The notes beneath the pieces were generated by a model that made no database searches, was not told the origin of the DNA, and saw only the letters and a program-made list of their open reading frames with translations. From positions 8,031,526-8,095,525 of the forward strand of contig NC_132881.1 of assembly GCF_030463535.1 (NCBI RefSeq): a DNA stretch of 64,000 nt, given 5' to 3'. The translations under genes and the position numbers were made by a program. Positions 36,297 to 49,400 of this stretch are shown in pieces. This DNA comes from Salminus brasiliensis. Lineage: Eukaryota > Chordata > Actinopteri > Characiformes > Bryconidae. Each line of letters starts with the position of its first letter. The first letter of the stretch is position 1.

Positions 36297-36661
36297 GTCA
36301 GTTATTAACTGTATATTATTTTAAACGTAGGCCACTGGCCACACCACTTGACTGACCTCTCCTCAACAAATGACACGTGTTTCTTCAAACCAAGGTAGAG
36401 GAAGACCTCCGTATACAGGAGGCTACATATTAAATGAAGCAGATTTCGTTACTGCGAGGGAATTTAATTTGAATTGTTTTGTTTTTCGTCATTGCACTTC
36501 CAAATACTGCCATATTAACTGCCCAAATCCCCACCTGCAGGGGGTGTATTTCCATATATCTCAGTAGTAAAATACATTTTGAATCCTGGTTGCTAAAACA
36601 AACAAACAAACAAAATAAGTACTTTAATTCTCTCTACGTAACCGTCTACAATCTTAATCAG

Positions 36662-36763
<102 letters not shown>

Positions 36764-37897
36764 ATTAGTAGTAAACAGCCCTTGGCAGTCCTCCTGTGTC
36801 TCGAATACAAGACAAGTACATTTCAGAGGATTTTGCAGGAGTATAGGCTTCAGTTGGTAACGCTTGAGGTGGTGGGCCAATAAATATAGATTCATAAAGC
36901 TTTAATAAGGCTTTTTAATAAGTGTTGAACCGCTCTGTTGATCGACATTCGCGCAGCATCACTGCTCTTGGCCCACGCTAATCTGACTGACCGACTCAAC
37001 AAACTGCAAATGAATCGAATAACACAAACGTAAGGGTTCATAGAAGTGAACTTGCAAATGACTCGACATTTAACACTTAGAGGCATTATGAAACATATGC
37101 AGACACCTCCCTAGCTGTAGGGCTACCGCTCAGCTGGACTCTTTTCTCACTGCATTAGTCCCAGCAAATGCCTTAAAAGAGGAACTTCAAGGCACTACCA
37201 CACAAACAGGCCTCTCTCCACATCCGCAAAACGGCCATCAGTGCATTTCCGCAGCTATAAACTCTGCCACGTAAACCTAAACAGCATAAAGTCAAAACAA
37301 CAACAACAATAAAAATAATAACAACAACAATAATAATAATAATTATAAGCAAAATAATTCCGGGTGGGAACTGGATGACACAGACCATGGCCACTGAACG
37401 ACTGAATAAACTGTGGTGGGAAAGTTTTGTTTTGATAGGAGACATCTACTTAAACCAGGGTAACAGACTGCAATTCTTGGTATAGCACTGCAGCTGCGGT
37501 TATACTCGCCACAGAAAGGTCAGAATTTACATCTGCATGGACATAGTTATTGCTCAGAACTAAACATAAAAAAAAAAAAAAAGAAAGAGAAGAAGGTGTT
37601 CCATAAAAAGATTGTTTTATGCAATCTTCCATCCCCAATCTTTTCAGAAAAAAGTACACTTGAGTGCAATTAGCTTGCAGAGGAAACAGTTGTCAATAGA
37701 AAATAGTGCTTCTTGTTGTCTGGCTCTGTTGTTTCCGATTCTTGGTTTCCTTTGCGTTTTTTTGTGCCCCGGATTTTTGTGTCAGGTGACTCTGTCCGTC
37801 AGAGTTTGGGTCCTACAGTATGAGGGGTAGTAGGCCAGAGGCTTGGCTGGGTGCTGGTTAAGTGCTCTGTGCTGCAGGAGGGTCATTTCTCTTGGTG

Positions 37898-38034
37898 TCA
37901 CCTGCACTCCACCGAAACCCCAGAGTTCTGTGACGAGCCCGACACTGTAGGGTCCGCCAGAGTCAGCATGACCGCCGCCGTCAGGGAGCTGGATGACGGC
38001 GAGGAGGACGAGGAGGATGAAGCCACTGCTGCAC
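37898..38034 (-). CDS. arid4b: ARID4B in-window exon 17 (last coding exon)
   Basis: This exon encodes a polyserine run, [20 protein letters not shown] and SGVSVECR, then TGA at 37900-37898. It matches the human end [18 protein letters not shown]...SVECR. Acceptor aagcag. Confidence 0.95.
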
Positions 38035-41000
38035 CTGCTTGGGTCAGAGCGGTTCAGTTTCAGAGTTCACAGTTGAGAAACGTGTGTAACAGATACAGTA
38101 ACACACAGACATGATGCAGTCTGTAAAATTCCCCCCTTTTCTCCAAATCTGGAACCACACCCACCCTAGCACTAGCAATGCTCCTGACACTAGGAGGGTA
38201 AGGACTTAACACATCTCCTCTGATACAAGCAAAGTCAGCCACCGCCCCTTGTTTGAACTGCTGCCGATGAGGCATTCTTGGGCGGCATGTTTGGAGGTCC
38301 CCTGACCACCGTACCAGCTAACAGATGCCTATGCCAGCCAACATTGCTAAGGGGAGAGAGACTCTGACTCTGGGACTCCGCCACTCGGAGCCCCTGAAAA
38401 TGACAGTGTTTACACATGTTTGGTAAATAAACTATTTGAGAGGTAGAACATAGTGTTAGGAATTTTGCCCAGGGACTGGTGTGTTTGCCTAGACCCTAGT
38501 CGGTCATAGGGGAAGGTGGTGGGGTTTACCACCACGGTACACCAACCATCATTCACAGATTGTTGGAATTTTACTCATGTTTCCAGTGGGGCAAAGAGCT
38601 AAGACGACAAAAACTGCGTCCCTGTCCAGTTACTTTTGGACTGCATTGTAGGTCTGCCCTAACATTTCTGTCTACCACCATATTAGTTACTTCCGTAACA
38701 GGTAACTTACTTTCTCGCTCCTTTTTTTTCATTCGCTTTCGTCTTCTGTCGATGGAGGCCACTTCGGATTTGAGTGAGAGATAGTGATTCCTGATGTCCT
38801 GCAGTTTCTCCTGAAGGAACGCAATCCTCTCTAGACTGCTCATCTTTTCCAAATCCGCTGTAGTGAAAAACAAGAGCAGATGCTTGAATTATATTTCTGT
38901 ACACTTAATATCACAAAACCTCCTAATGTGATGACAGGAGTTCCCAAAGTTCAAAGCTGGTTCCCTGAGCTGCTCTGAAGCACACATGACACTCACACAT
39001 CTGAAAACTCCACTTGTAGATGCGGGACCCCCGGCTGTTTCCATGCTGCTCTTTGGGCTGCGAGTGTTCCGAGTCACTGTGTTTGTGGTATTTTTGGGAT
39101 GGCGGTGTCCGGCCAGAGCACTTGGGTGGGACGATGGCCTTCATGTCAGATGTGCTGCTCTTGGACGTGGGCGATTTGGCAGTGCTCTCGCTGATAGACT
39201 GGTCCTCGCTGTCACTGCTGTTGGCTAAAGTGTTTGAGAGAGATTGGGATAGAGATAAAGGGATATGGATATGGGACAGAGAGAGACATTAGGAGACAGT
39301 CATAGAGAAAAAATGTCTACCTTTGTTTTGGTTATTTCAGGTTTTGGTCTATGGATTATTCTTTGTGAAACAATGAGCAACATATTAGAGCTACATAAAC
39401 AAAAATAGTAAAAAAAAAAACAAAAAAAAAACAACAAAAAAAAAAACCTCACAAAGCCTATTAGCTAATTATGGAAGATTTATGAAAAAAAAGAAGAAAA
39501 ATAAATACCCCCACCCCTCCCCCATTAGATTATATTCTGACTTTTAAAATCTGATCAATTATTTATTATCAGATGAAAACATATAGAGCACAAAACTGTT
39601 TAGGCCCTTACACTCGAATCTGCCTTAAAGTAATTGATGTATTACACGTATTCATGTATTACACCCTAAAATTACTAATCGGTAGCTATATTCAAAGTAA
39701 TGCACACTGGCAGAGTTGTTCCTCAGTTACAAGTGGGTCAAAAAAAGCCACTGGTGGTTCTAAGTCATTTTAAACATAGAAATTGTACATGCTGTGCACG
39801 AATAATCCACCAGAAAGCCGGAAACACGCATCTGATTTTATTTTCTTATTCAAGTAATTATTCCTTTATTTTTTATTGTGCATTATTATTATTATTATTC
39901 ATATATGAGTCTAGAATTAATTAGAATAAAGAGATCTTAAAAATATGACATCAGTAGTGATAAATGCAGCTTTTTTAGGGTTAAAATGCATCATCAACAG
40001 CACAACAGACTTTTCTGCCCAGTGTTACCTGTTTTGTGGTTCTTTTTGGGGTGCAAGCTGAGAGGCTTATGACTTCGCTTGTGTTTCTTCGATGCTCCAC
40101 CGCCTTGGGACTCTTTGTGTCGCTTCTGGCTGGAGGACGAGGCTGCAAAATCGACAAGAGAGTATTAAGGAAACTGGGGAATAAAAACAACCACAACCAT
40201 CCCTATATTTAATGTGAAATATCTGTAGCTTCATTATGATTCAGCTAAAAATATGACTTGGGATCCCCACAGCAACACCACAAACCAGACGCTACTGGAG
40301 TGCTGGGAGGAACACTGACATGGTAACGTCCGATCATGGGTGTTATTCTGGTGCAAGTCTAAAGAGTGTAGGTAAAGGCCAGGTAACCCAATAATCTGCT
40401 AAGTCAGTGTACAGCTCATCTGATTAAAATAAATGAAGTGCTGCCTACCTTTGGCTTTCTGTTCACTTTCCTGCTGACTGCTGCTACTGAGAGTCAAGCT
40501 GCAGTTGCTGTTGCTGGACAAGTTGCCATCGAAGGCTTTGGAGGGAGACAGTGGTGCAGCTTCTTCTTCTCGAGGAAGGTCCTGGAGCTCACAGCCCACG
40601 CTCTCCACCTCTACCATGCTGCTGTCCGACTCGCTGCGGCCACCGATGCACTCCTCTATCATCGGCGCAGCCGGCGAGGACTCTGCGGGGGAGCAGGAGG
40701 CCAGGACGGAGCTCTGAGGGGGTGGGGAGGACAACTGCGTCTCAGCTAGCGCTTCTGCGGACTCTGGTGTGGTGGGTGGTGTGTTGAGGACGGAGTTGCT
40801 CCCACTGCTGGGATACTCCTGGTTCTTCTCTTGCTGGCTCTCCTGTGGCTCCTCGGTGGGTTCCTCTTTCTGATCGGGCTCTGAGCGAGGCTCGTCCAGG
40901 ACTTGCACCGCTGGGGGAGGAGAGTTGGCAGCCTCAGTGTCCGAATCTGAAAATAGCTCTTTAAGGGTCTTTTTAGGCCACTGGGCCTGGATACTGGACC

Positions 41001-44000
41001 ACACGTCCTTTTGGCCTTTGGCACGGCAGCCGGGAGCTCGTTCGTCTATTCCGGCAGCCATTTTGGCTCGTTTCTCAGGGATCTCCCAAAATCCTGAGGA
41101 ACGCCCACCCTTGGTCTTCTCCTTCAGCCCATTGTACTTCTTTGAGGGCGAACCTTTTGTTTTGGGGTGTACTCGCTGCTCCTCTTTGGCCTGAGCGTTT
41201 GTTTGAGGACCACCCTCATCTTCAGAGCTGCTGCTGGACTGGCCTCCTTGGTCATCCCCAGGACCTGCATTTCTCTCGTCCAGCTTCTTCGGTGAACTGC
41301 TGGGCAACCAGTCCGTCCCCCTGCTGCCCCTGGTTTTGCCTTTACATTGGCTTTTCGGGGTGCGCTCGGCTGGTCCTTCGGGTTTTCTCCTCCTGGTGTT
41401 GGGCGCCTCACCCTCATTCTCAAACGGCCCCTTCCGTTTGCCCGTTTCAGGGCTGTCTTGGCTGGCTGGTATCTCAGTGTTGCTCACACTGACTGAAGCC
41501 TTCAGGCCTTCAGCAGATGTGCTACTCTCCCAATGTGGGGGTGTGTGAGGATGTTCTGGAGGACCTCCTCGTCGAAGGCTCAGCCGACCTCCTGGACCCT
41601 CACCGTCGTGGTCACCTTCATCATCTTCCTCTCGTTCGCTGTCATCTGAAGAGCTCTCGGATGCTGCAGGAAATACACGATCAAGTATAACTGATCACAG
41701 ATAACCTCTAGTAGACTAGAGCTTTAACTGCGGTGACAATTTAAGCCTGAACGTGAAGGACACTATATGGACAAAAGTATTGGGACACCATATATATGTA
41801 TGATCACCACTCCACCTCATCCCCAGTTCTTCCCAAAAGTATTGGTTGAAGCAACATCATTGCAGAGAACACAGTTCCACTGCTCCACAGCTCAGCGCTG
41901 GGGGCCTTTATACCCCTCTAGCCCACGCCTGGTGCCAAAAGATGCATGTTTATCTGCTCCGAATGGTTTTATTCTATTTGCAAGACTTATTTATATGGAC
42001 CAGACAAGCTGTGTAAGTGCATTTGCATTGAGATTACATTGAGATTAATGAAGGCTAAAATCTATTAAAGACGAGAGCGTGATTTAAACCCAACAAATAA
42101 GTCCCATCAGGTTCAGACAAATATTTCAAGCCCCACTTTAGACTGCAAAGGAGTCTATAAAAATGAATGTCACTGTGGTAGTGAAAGCAAAGCATGACCC
42201 GCAGTTACATAACGGCCAGTTCCTCTGAAATTACCTTGGAGGCCATTGAGATCGGAGGCAATCTCGGCTGATTTGACAGGAGCCTGCTGCACCCCTTTAT
42301 CATCACATTCTTCCATCTTGGGACAAACATCATTGCCAGAGTTGAGTTTAGAGGACCTGTTGATTCGGTTTTTGGAGGGAGAAAGGTCATCTCTTTCATT
42401 TAACCTCTCTATTCGGTCTCGCTCTCTTTCAGCTTTGTTCTGCAAAACAAAAATGCCACATTCTCAATCATTTACCAGAGCAAAATATGAGAGACTAAAT
42501 ATAAGAGAAATTGCTCCGGTGTTAGAAAAGTTGGAAGGGTTTCTATTTTGAGAATCACAAATCAAATGCAACCCTCGCCAACAACAAGGCTTGTACCTTT
42601 ATTTTTTTTCGATGCTTTATTTTGGGAACATTCTTATTAGCTGGTCGGACAATCTTGTCGGCTTTGATCCATTCGTCGTACCTAACAAGAAAGAGGCAGT
42701 CATGTAAACATCAGCACTGATGGTTAGCTGATCACACCAACATGATGGAAAAAGCACACATGGACCAACAGTGACCTCGGAAAGGTAACTCCGAAGCTGA
42801 CATTTCAACTTTGACACAGTACACAGATCTCAGCACAGATCTATTCAATTACTTGATTTTCCTGCTTCACAAGATGCTGCTGAAATACACTAAATGGACA
42901 AAAGTATTGGGACGCCTGCTCATTTATTGTTTCTGCTGAAATCAAAGGTTTTATTCTGAGTTTATCCTGCTTTTGTTGGAGTAACTATCTCTACTGTCCA
43001 GGGAAGAAGGCTTTCTACTAGAATTTGGAGCACTGCGGTGATGAGGATTTGATTGCATTCAGTGATGAGGGCGTTAGGGAGGTCAGGATGTTGGGTGATC
43101 ACCACCCTGCCTCACCCTAACTCCTCCCAGAAGTATTGAAGGGAGAACAGTCCTTCCAGAGAACACAGTCATTCCACGGTCAGTAGGCATGGTGCCAGTG
43201 CCAGGACAAGACAAGCTGCAATGGGTGCAACTTAAAGTAGCTGAATGAATTCATTTGGACACAGTGTACATTTAAATGTTTGATGCTGTAGGTCTCAGTA
43301 GAGTGAGTGAGTGTGTGAGTGCACATCAACGCCACAAAAGAACCACTTTTAGGGTCTGGTCATTTTACCAATGAGATGAGAGAGTATGAAAACTTTTTTA
43401 AAGGACTGAATACTGACATTCTAGCACATTAAAATGATTATTTGTTGATGCAGTAAATCGCTATTGTTAATGTTTGCTGCAAAGCGTACCCTTCGCTTCC
43501 CAGTCCTACAGTCCATATACAGATACTAAGCTTCAAAAGCAGCCCACATTAACTCATTAAATGTTTAGCCACGTCCATTAATGCTGAACTTATAAGGAGC
43601 GTTGCAGCCCAGACTGCTTTTATATGACGAACAAAGGGCAGCCAATCAAAACAGAGCTCATTTAACTACATCAGTCTTTAAATCAGGCACAGTCACAATA
43701 AAAAGGGGTTAGAAAACGGTCACATAAAAACGAATAACGCCAGGTTTCGGTACATAAACCCACACAGACATCACAAGAGGAACTCTGGGTGAAAATTAAA
43801 CATAAGAAAAAACGGGGGATATAGGCCCTTTAAATGTTTTTCCTACAACCATACATACATCCAAGCCAAGGACAGTTTAGGAACCTTAATAATTAACAAC
43901 GTCTTCCACAAACGAGCATCATGCGATGTTTTAAAGCTGTCAAAGGCACTTCTGTCTCCCTGACCTTCAGTTCAAACGCCCAGTCCACCTGCAGCCCATC

Positions 44001-44941
44001 CCTTCCTGCAGTGTACAGCAAGTGTTTCCCATCACACAACACTAGCACGTCTCACTACGGGATGCGTGACCCATCAAAAACCGCCAGCGAGGTCATGATG
44101 GGCCCCGCCAAACCTCTCTGTGGCATCGAGCGGTCTCAAAGTTCAGCCTATAGCTACTCAAAATGTCAGCACTGCTTCGACTAAATGTCAGAAACACACA
44201 TCTGAACTCTCTTCATCCACCACTAGATGGCCACACTGAAACTCTACACCCCCCTCCCAATAAAAAAGAAAGGAAGGCATGTCTCACTTTGGAACTGTGA
44301 AGAAGATTCTTCTCGCAAAAGGGGGGGGGGCACCTATCTACCACCTTCTGGAACATGGAAACATGGGATTTGCCAGGGTCCTGCCTTACCTGACGTTCCA
44401 GCCACAGTAGTGCACCAGGTAGAGCACCTCTCCCCCCTCCAGGTCTGACTCTTTCACAGTGGCTTCGTACGTCTTCTGATTGCGGCCTCGCCCATACCTC
44501 ACCTGCACCTTCATGCCAGGGGGGTAACACTCAAACTCTTCCCCCTCCTCCCACTCCTGACTGCTGTCATCCCTGCAAGAAAGACAGTTCAGCACTTCCT
44601 TGCCCTAGGCCTGCCCCAGAATCCCAGAATATAGCAGAGCAATCCCGCCCCCCACCCAACCACACAAAGAAAGGAAGGAAAAAACTCCAAACCTTACTGA
44701 GCCTTAAACCTCTATAGGAATAAATCACTACCATGTTCTTTCCCTGTCACTTGGTTCAATCTTCATAAAGATCCTATTCTATAGCCTGTCAGAGGCCACT
44801 TTGGGGTCATCAGCCGACTATCAGAACCTAAAACTCAAGTGCTTCCAGTCAGTTGAACTGATTTTTGTCATCTACAGCCTCAGCCTACTACAACTGAGCT
44901 AGTGAAGCATCTCTGATTCAGCTGAAAACTGGGTAACAGTC

Positions 44942-45000
<59 letters not shown>

Positions 45001-46455
45001 TACCCTGGGGGTGGGGGAGGGGGGTTGGGAAGGGATGCAGACTGCAAAGGTAGGTACAGCAAAGCGCAGCATCAGGCAGTGTTTGACTACAGTCTTGGAG
45101 GCCCACCTGCACGCCCCGGCCATGTGTTCTTGGGTGGGTTGCAGTAGGTTTAAAAATAAGCTAGTAGGCCAGCTTAGCTATATAGTTCTGACTTCATAGG
45201 AATAATACATAGAGATGGCAGGACACTTTCGTTCCAAATACAAAGACCCACAGAGAGCATGGCCAATTGTGCTCTCTCAGGCTCTGGCTGCTGATGGCGA
45301 AGCTGCATGGATCCGGGATTCGAACTTGAGATTCTCGAGCCAGTGTTTAGCGTCTCAATCTGCCGAGCCACTCTGAGTCCCAGTGTTGTTTTTTTTGATA
45401 AATGTGTGAGTTAGAAATATGATTTTCATTTCCAACCAAAATTTAACGCTGGTCAGACTTTCTTCTGACATATTGACGCACAGTTTTGAGTGGGGGGGGC
45501 TTATAACTTTTGACAAGCATCTAAAAAGTAAGCTTAGGTCACATCACGCTATGCGAGTGCGTGCCGTTTCCTGCTAGATTTGCCACAGGTTTGAATCAGA
45601 TCCCATTCAGCCTTAATATAGCTACCCATAAGTACCCAATATCCATAAATACAAATATGCCATCTCTACCTCCCATCTCATGTACATTTGTACAGGAGAA
45701 ACAATAAAAGGCATGTTGTTTAAAGTTAAAATTGGAGTATTTGAATAAACTCACTCCTCTAATAATAATGGACTTCACAATTAGCTAAATAGTATGCATC
45801 AGGTGTTAGAATGGGCAGAATTAGGCAGTACAAGCGGGCCTCCAGGACTGGAGCTGGGAAACACTTGCACAGAGCATTTCACAAATTAGATAGCAAAGGT
45901 TCAAGCAAAGTTAGACACAGCAGACAGTACACTACTGTAACTGTAGGTTATGTCTCTTTTCAGCAATAACATATTTTTATAAGTAGTCTCATGCCCCCAG
46001 AAGCTGCAGCAATAGGTTAGAAGGTACTAGGCAGGACCCTGGTTTTAGAGCATCCAAATCCAAGTAAAACACTAACTGATTAGAAGATTATAATGCGATG
46101 GTAAAACTGGGATTTTTGTGAACCCCTGTCTCCCAAAAACATCAAAACTGTATCAACAGTTCCTCAAACGGAGATGAATTACAGCAAAAATAAAATAGTG
46201 GCGATAAAATCTCATTTACAGCATCCAGCCCAACAGTGCAAATCCCCCAACACAATACAAGCCCTAATCAGAGTAGCAGGTCACCAAGCGAAAAAGACTT
46301 CAATTAGGCCACACAAAACAGACTTAAAGTAGCTGGCTGCCAGAGGTTTAACACCTTAGAAAAAACCCTGAAGGTCAGTGACTCTTCAGACTATCAATTA
46401 TTACAAAGCACCTTTTATAAAAGAAAAAAAAAACCCAATAACAACAACAACACCC

Positions 46456-46489
<34 letters not shown>

Positions 46490-49400
46490 AACAAAACACC
46501 ACTCTCTGAAGCCAGGAGCCCAACTCACAAAAGCTAGCAGCAAGCAAGCTCACTCTAGCGAGCCCTACGAGGCTGGACATGAAAGAGAGGCGGCTAAAAG
46601 CAGGTTTTGGGAAACAAAGCTTTGGGAAGCGAAGGGAAGTGGAGATAATGATCACATAGTACAGCTGTTCAGTCCATTCATGTCTGAGGAGCTCCAAAAC
46701 TCTTACACACAAAAATAAAGAACGATAGCAAGAAACCGAGAAGGACAGAAAGAGGGAGGGAGGGAGGGAGGAAGGAGGGATGGAATGAGAAGGGAGGGAG
46801 GGAGGGAGGGAGGGAGAAGGGAGGGAGAAGAAGGAGGGAATAAGGTGGGAGAAGAAGGGAGGGAGAGGGAGGAATTGTGGAAGAAGAAGGAATGGAGGAA
46901 GGGAGAAGAAGGGTGGGAAAGGGGGGATGGAAGAGAATGAATAGGGTGGGAGAAGAAGGGAGGAAAGAAGGGATTGTAGGAGAAGAAGGGAGGGATTGTG
47001 GGAGAAGAAGGGAGGAAAGAAGGGATTGTAGGAGAAGAAGGGAGGAAAGAAGGGATTGTAGGAGAAGAAGGGAGGGATTGTGGGAGAAGAAGGGAGGAAA
47101 GAAGGGATTGTAGGAGAAGAAGGGAGGAAAGAAGGGATTGTGGGAGAAGAAGGGAGGAAAGAAGGGATTGTAGGAGAAGAAGGGAGGAAAGAAGGGATTG
47201 TAGGAGAAGAAGGGAGGAAAGAAGGGATTGTGGGAGAAGAAGGGAGGGATTGTGGGAGAAGAAGGGAGGAAAGAAGGGAGGAAAGAAGGGATTGTAGGAG
47301 AAGAAGGGAGGAAAGAAGGGATTGTGGGAGAAGAAGGGAGGAAAGAAGGGAGGAAAGAAGGGATTGTGGGAGAAGAAGGGAGGAAAGAAGGGATTGTAGG
47401 AGAAGAAGGGAGGGATTGTGGGAGAAGAAGGGAGGGATTGTAGGAGAAGAAGGGAGGAAAGAAGGGATTGTAGGAGAAGAAGGGAGGAGTTGTGGGAGAA
47501 GAAGGGAGGAGTTGTGGGAGAAGAAGGGAGGGACTGTGGGAGAAGAAGGGAGGGATTGTGGGAGAAGAAGGGAGGGAAGAAGGGATTGTAGGAGAAGAAG
47601 GGAGGGATTGTGGGAGAAGAAGGGAGGGATTGTAGGAGAAGAAGGGAGGAAAGAAGGGATTGTGGGAGAAGAAGGGAGGGATTGTAGGAGAAGAAGGGAG
47701 GAAAGAAGGGATTGTGGGAGAAGAAGGGAGGGATTGTGGGAGAAGAAGGGAGGAAAGAAGGGAGGAAAGAAGGGATTGTAGGAGAAGAAGGGAGGAAAGA
47801 AGGGATTGTGGGAGAAGAAGGGAGGAAAGAAGGGAGGAAAGAAGGGATTGTGGGAGAAGAAGGGAGGAAAGAAGGGATTGTAGGAGAAGAAGGGAGGAAA
47901 GAAGGGATTGTGGGAGAAGAAGGGAGGAAAGAAGGGATTGTGGGAGAAGAAGGGAGGAAAGAAGGGATTGTGGGAGAAGAAGGGAGGGATTGTGGGAGAA
48001 GAAGGGAGGGAAGAAGGGATTGTGGGAGAAGAAGGGAGGAAAGAAGGGATTGTGGGAGAAGAAGGGAGGGATTGTGGGAGAAGAAGGGAGGAAAGAAGGG
48101 AGGAAAGAAGGGATTGTAGGAGAAGAAGGGAGGAAAGAAGGGAGGAAAGAAGGGATTGTAGGAGAAGAAGGGAGGAAAGAAGGGATTGTGGGAGAAGAAG
48201 GGAGGAAAGAAGGGATTGTGGGAGAAGAAGGGAGGAAAGAAGGGATTGTAGGAGAAGAAGGGAGGGATTGTGGGAGAAGAAGGGAGGGAAGAAGGGATTG
48301 TAGGAGAAGAAGGGAGGTGTTGTGGGAGAAGAAGGGAGGAGTTGTGGGAGAAGAAGGGAGGAAAGAAGGGATTGTAGGAGAAGAAGGGAGGAGTTGTGGG
48401 AGAAGAAGGGAGGAGTTGTGGGAGAAGAAGGGAGGGACTGTGGGAGAAGAAGGGAGGGATTGTGGGAGAAGAAGGGAGGGAAGAAGGGATTGTAGGAGAA
48501 GAAGGGAGGGATTGTGGGAGAAGAAGGGAGGGATTGTAGGAGAAGAAGGGAGGAAACAAGGGATTGTAGGAGAAGAAGGGAGGGATTGTAGGAGAAGAAG
48601 GGAGGAAACAAGGGATTGTAGGAGAAGAAGGGAGGAGTTGTGGGAGAAGAAGGGAGGAGTTGTGGGAGAAGAAGGGAGGGACTGTGGGAGAAGAAGGGAG
48701 GGATTGTGGGAGAAGAAGGGAGGGAAGAAGGGATTGTAGGAGAAGAAGGGAGGGATTGTGGGAGAAGAAGGGAGGGATTGTAGGAGAAGAAGGGAGGAAA
48801 GAAGGGATTGTAGGAGAAGAAGGGAGGAGTTGTGGGAGAAGAAGGGAGGAGTTGTGGGAGAAGAAGGGAGGGACTGTGGGAGAAGAAGGGAGGGATTGTG
48901 GGAGAAGAAGGGAGGGAAGAAGGGATTGTAGGAGAAGAAGGGAGGGATTGTGGGAGAAGAAGGGAGGGATTGTAGGAGAAGAAGGGAGGAAACAAGGGAT
49001 TGTAGGAGAAGAAGGGAGGGATTGTAGGAGAAGAAGGGAGGAAACAAGGGATTGTAGGAGAAGAAGGGAGGGATTGTGGGAGAAGAAGGGAGGGAAGAAG
49101 GGATTGTAGGAGAAGAAGGGAGGTGTTGTGGGAGAAGAAGGGAGGAGTTGTGGGAGAAGAAGGGAGGAAAGAAGGGATTGTAGGAGAAGAAGGGAGGAGT
49201 TGTGGGAGAAGAAGGGAGGAGTTGTGGGAGAAGAAGGGAGGGACTGTGGGAGAAGAAGGGAGGGATTGTGGGAGAAGAAGGGAGGGAAGAAGGGATTGTA
49301 GGAGAAGAAGGGAGGGATTGTGGGAGAAGAAGGGAGGGATTGTAGGAGAAGAAGGGAGGAAACAAGGGATTGTAGGAGAAGAAGGGAGGAGTTGTAGGAA

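Noticed and set aside
40438-41548. Plus-strand open frames opposite the large ARID4B exon.
   Set aside because: They are antisense shadows of exon 13, whose reading frame matches human ARID4B in several islands.
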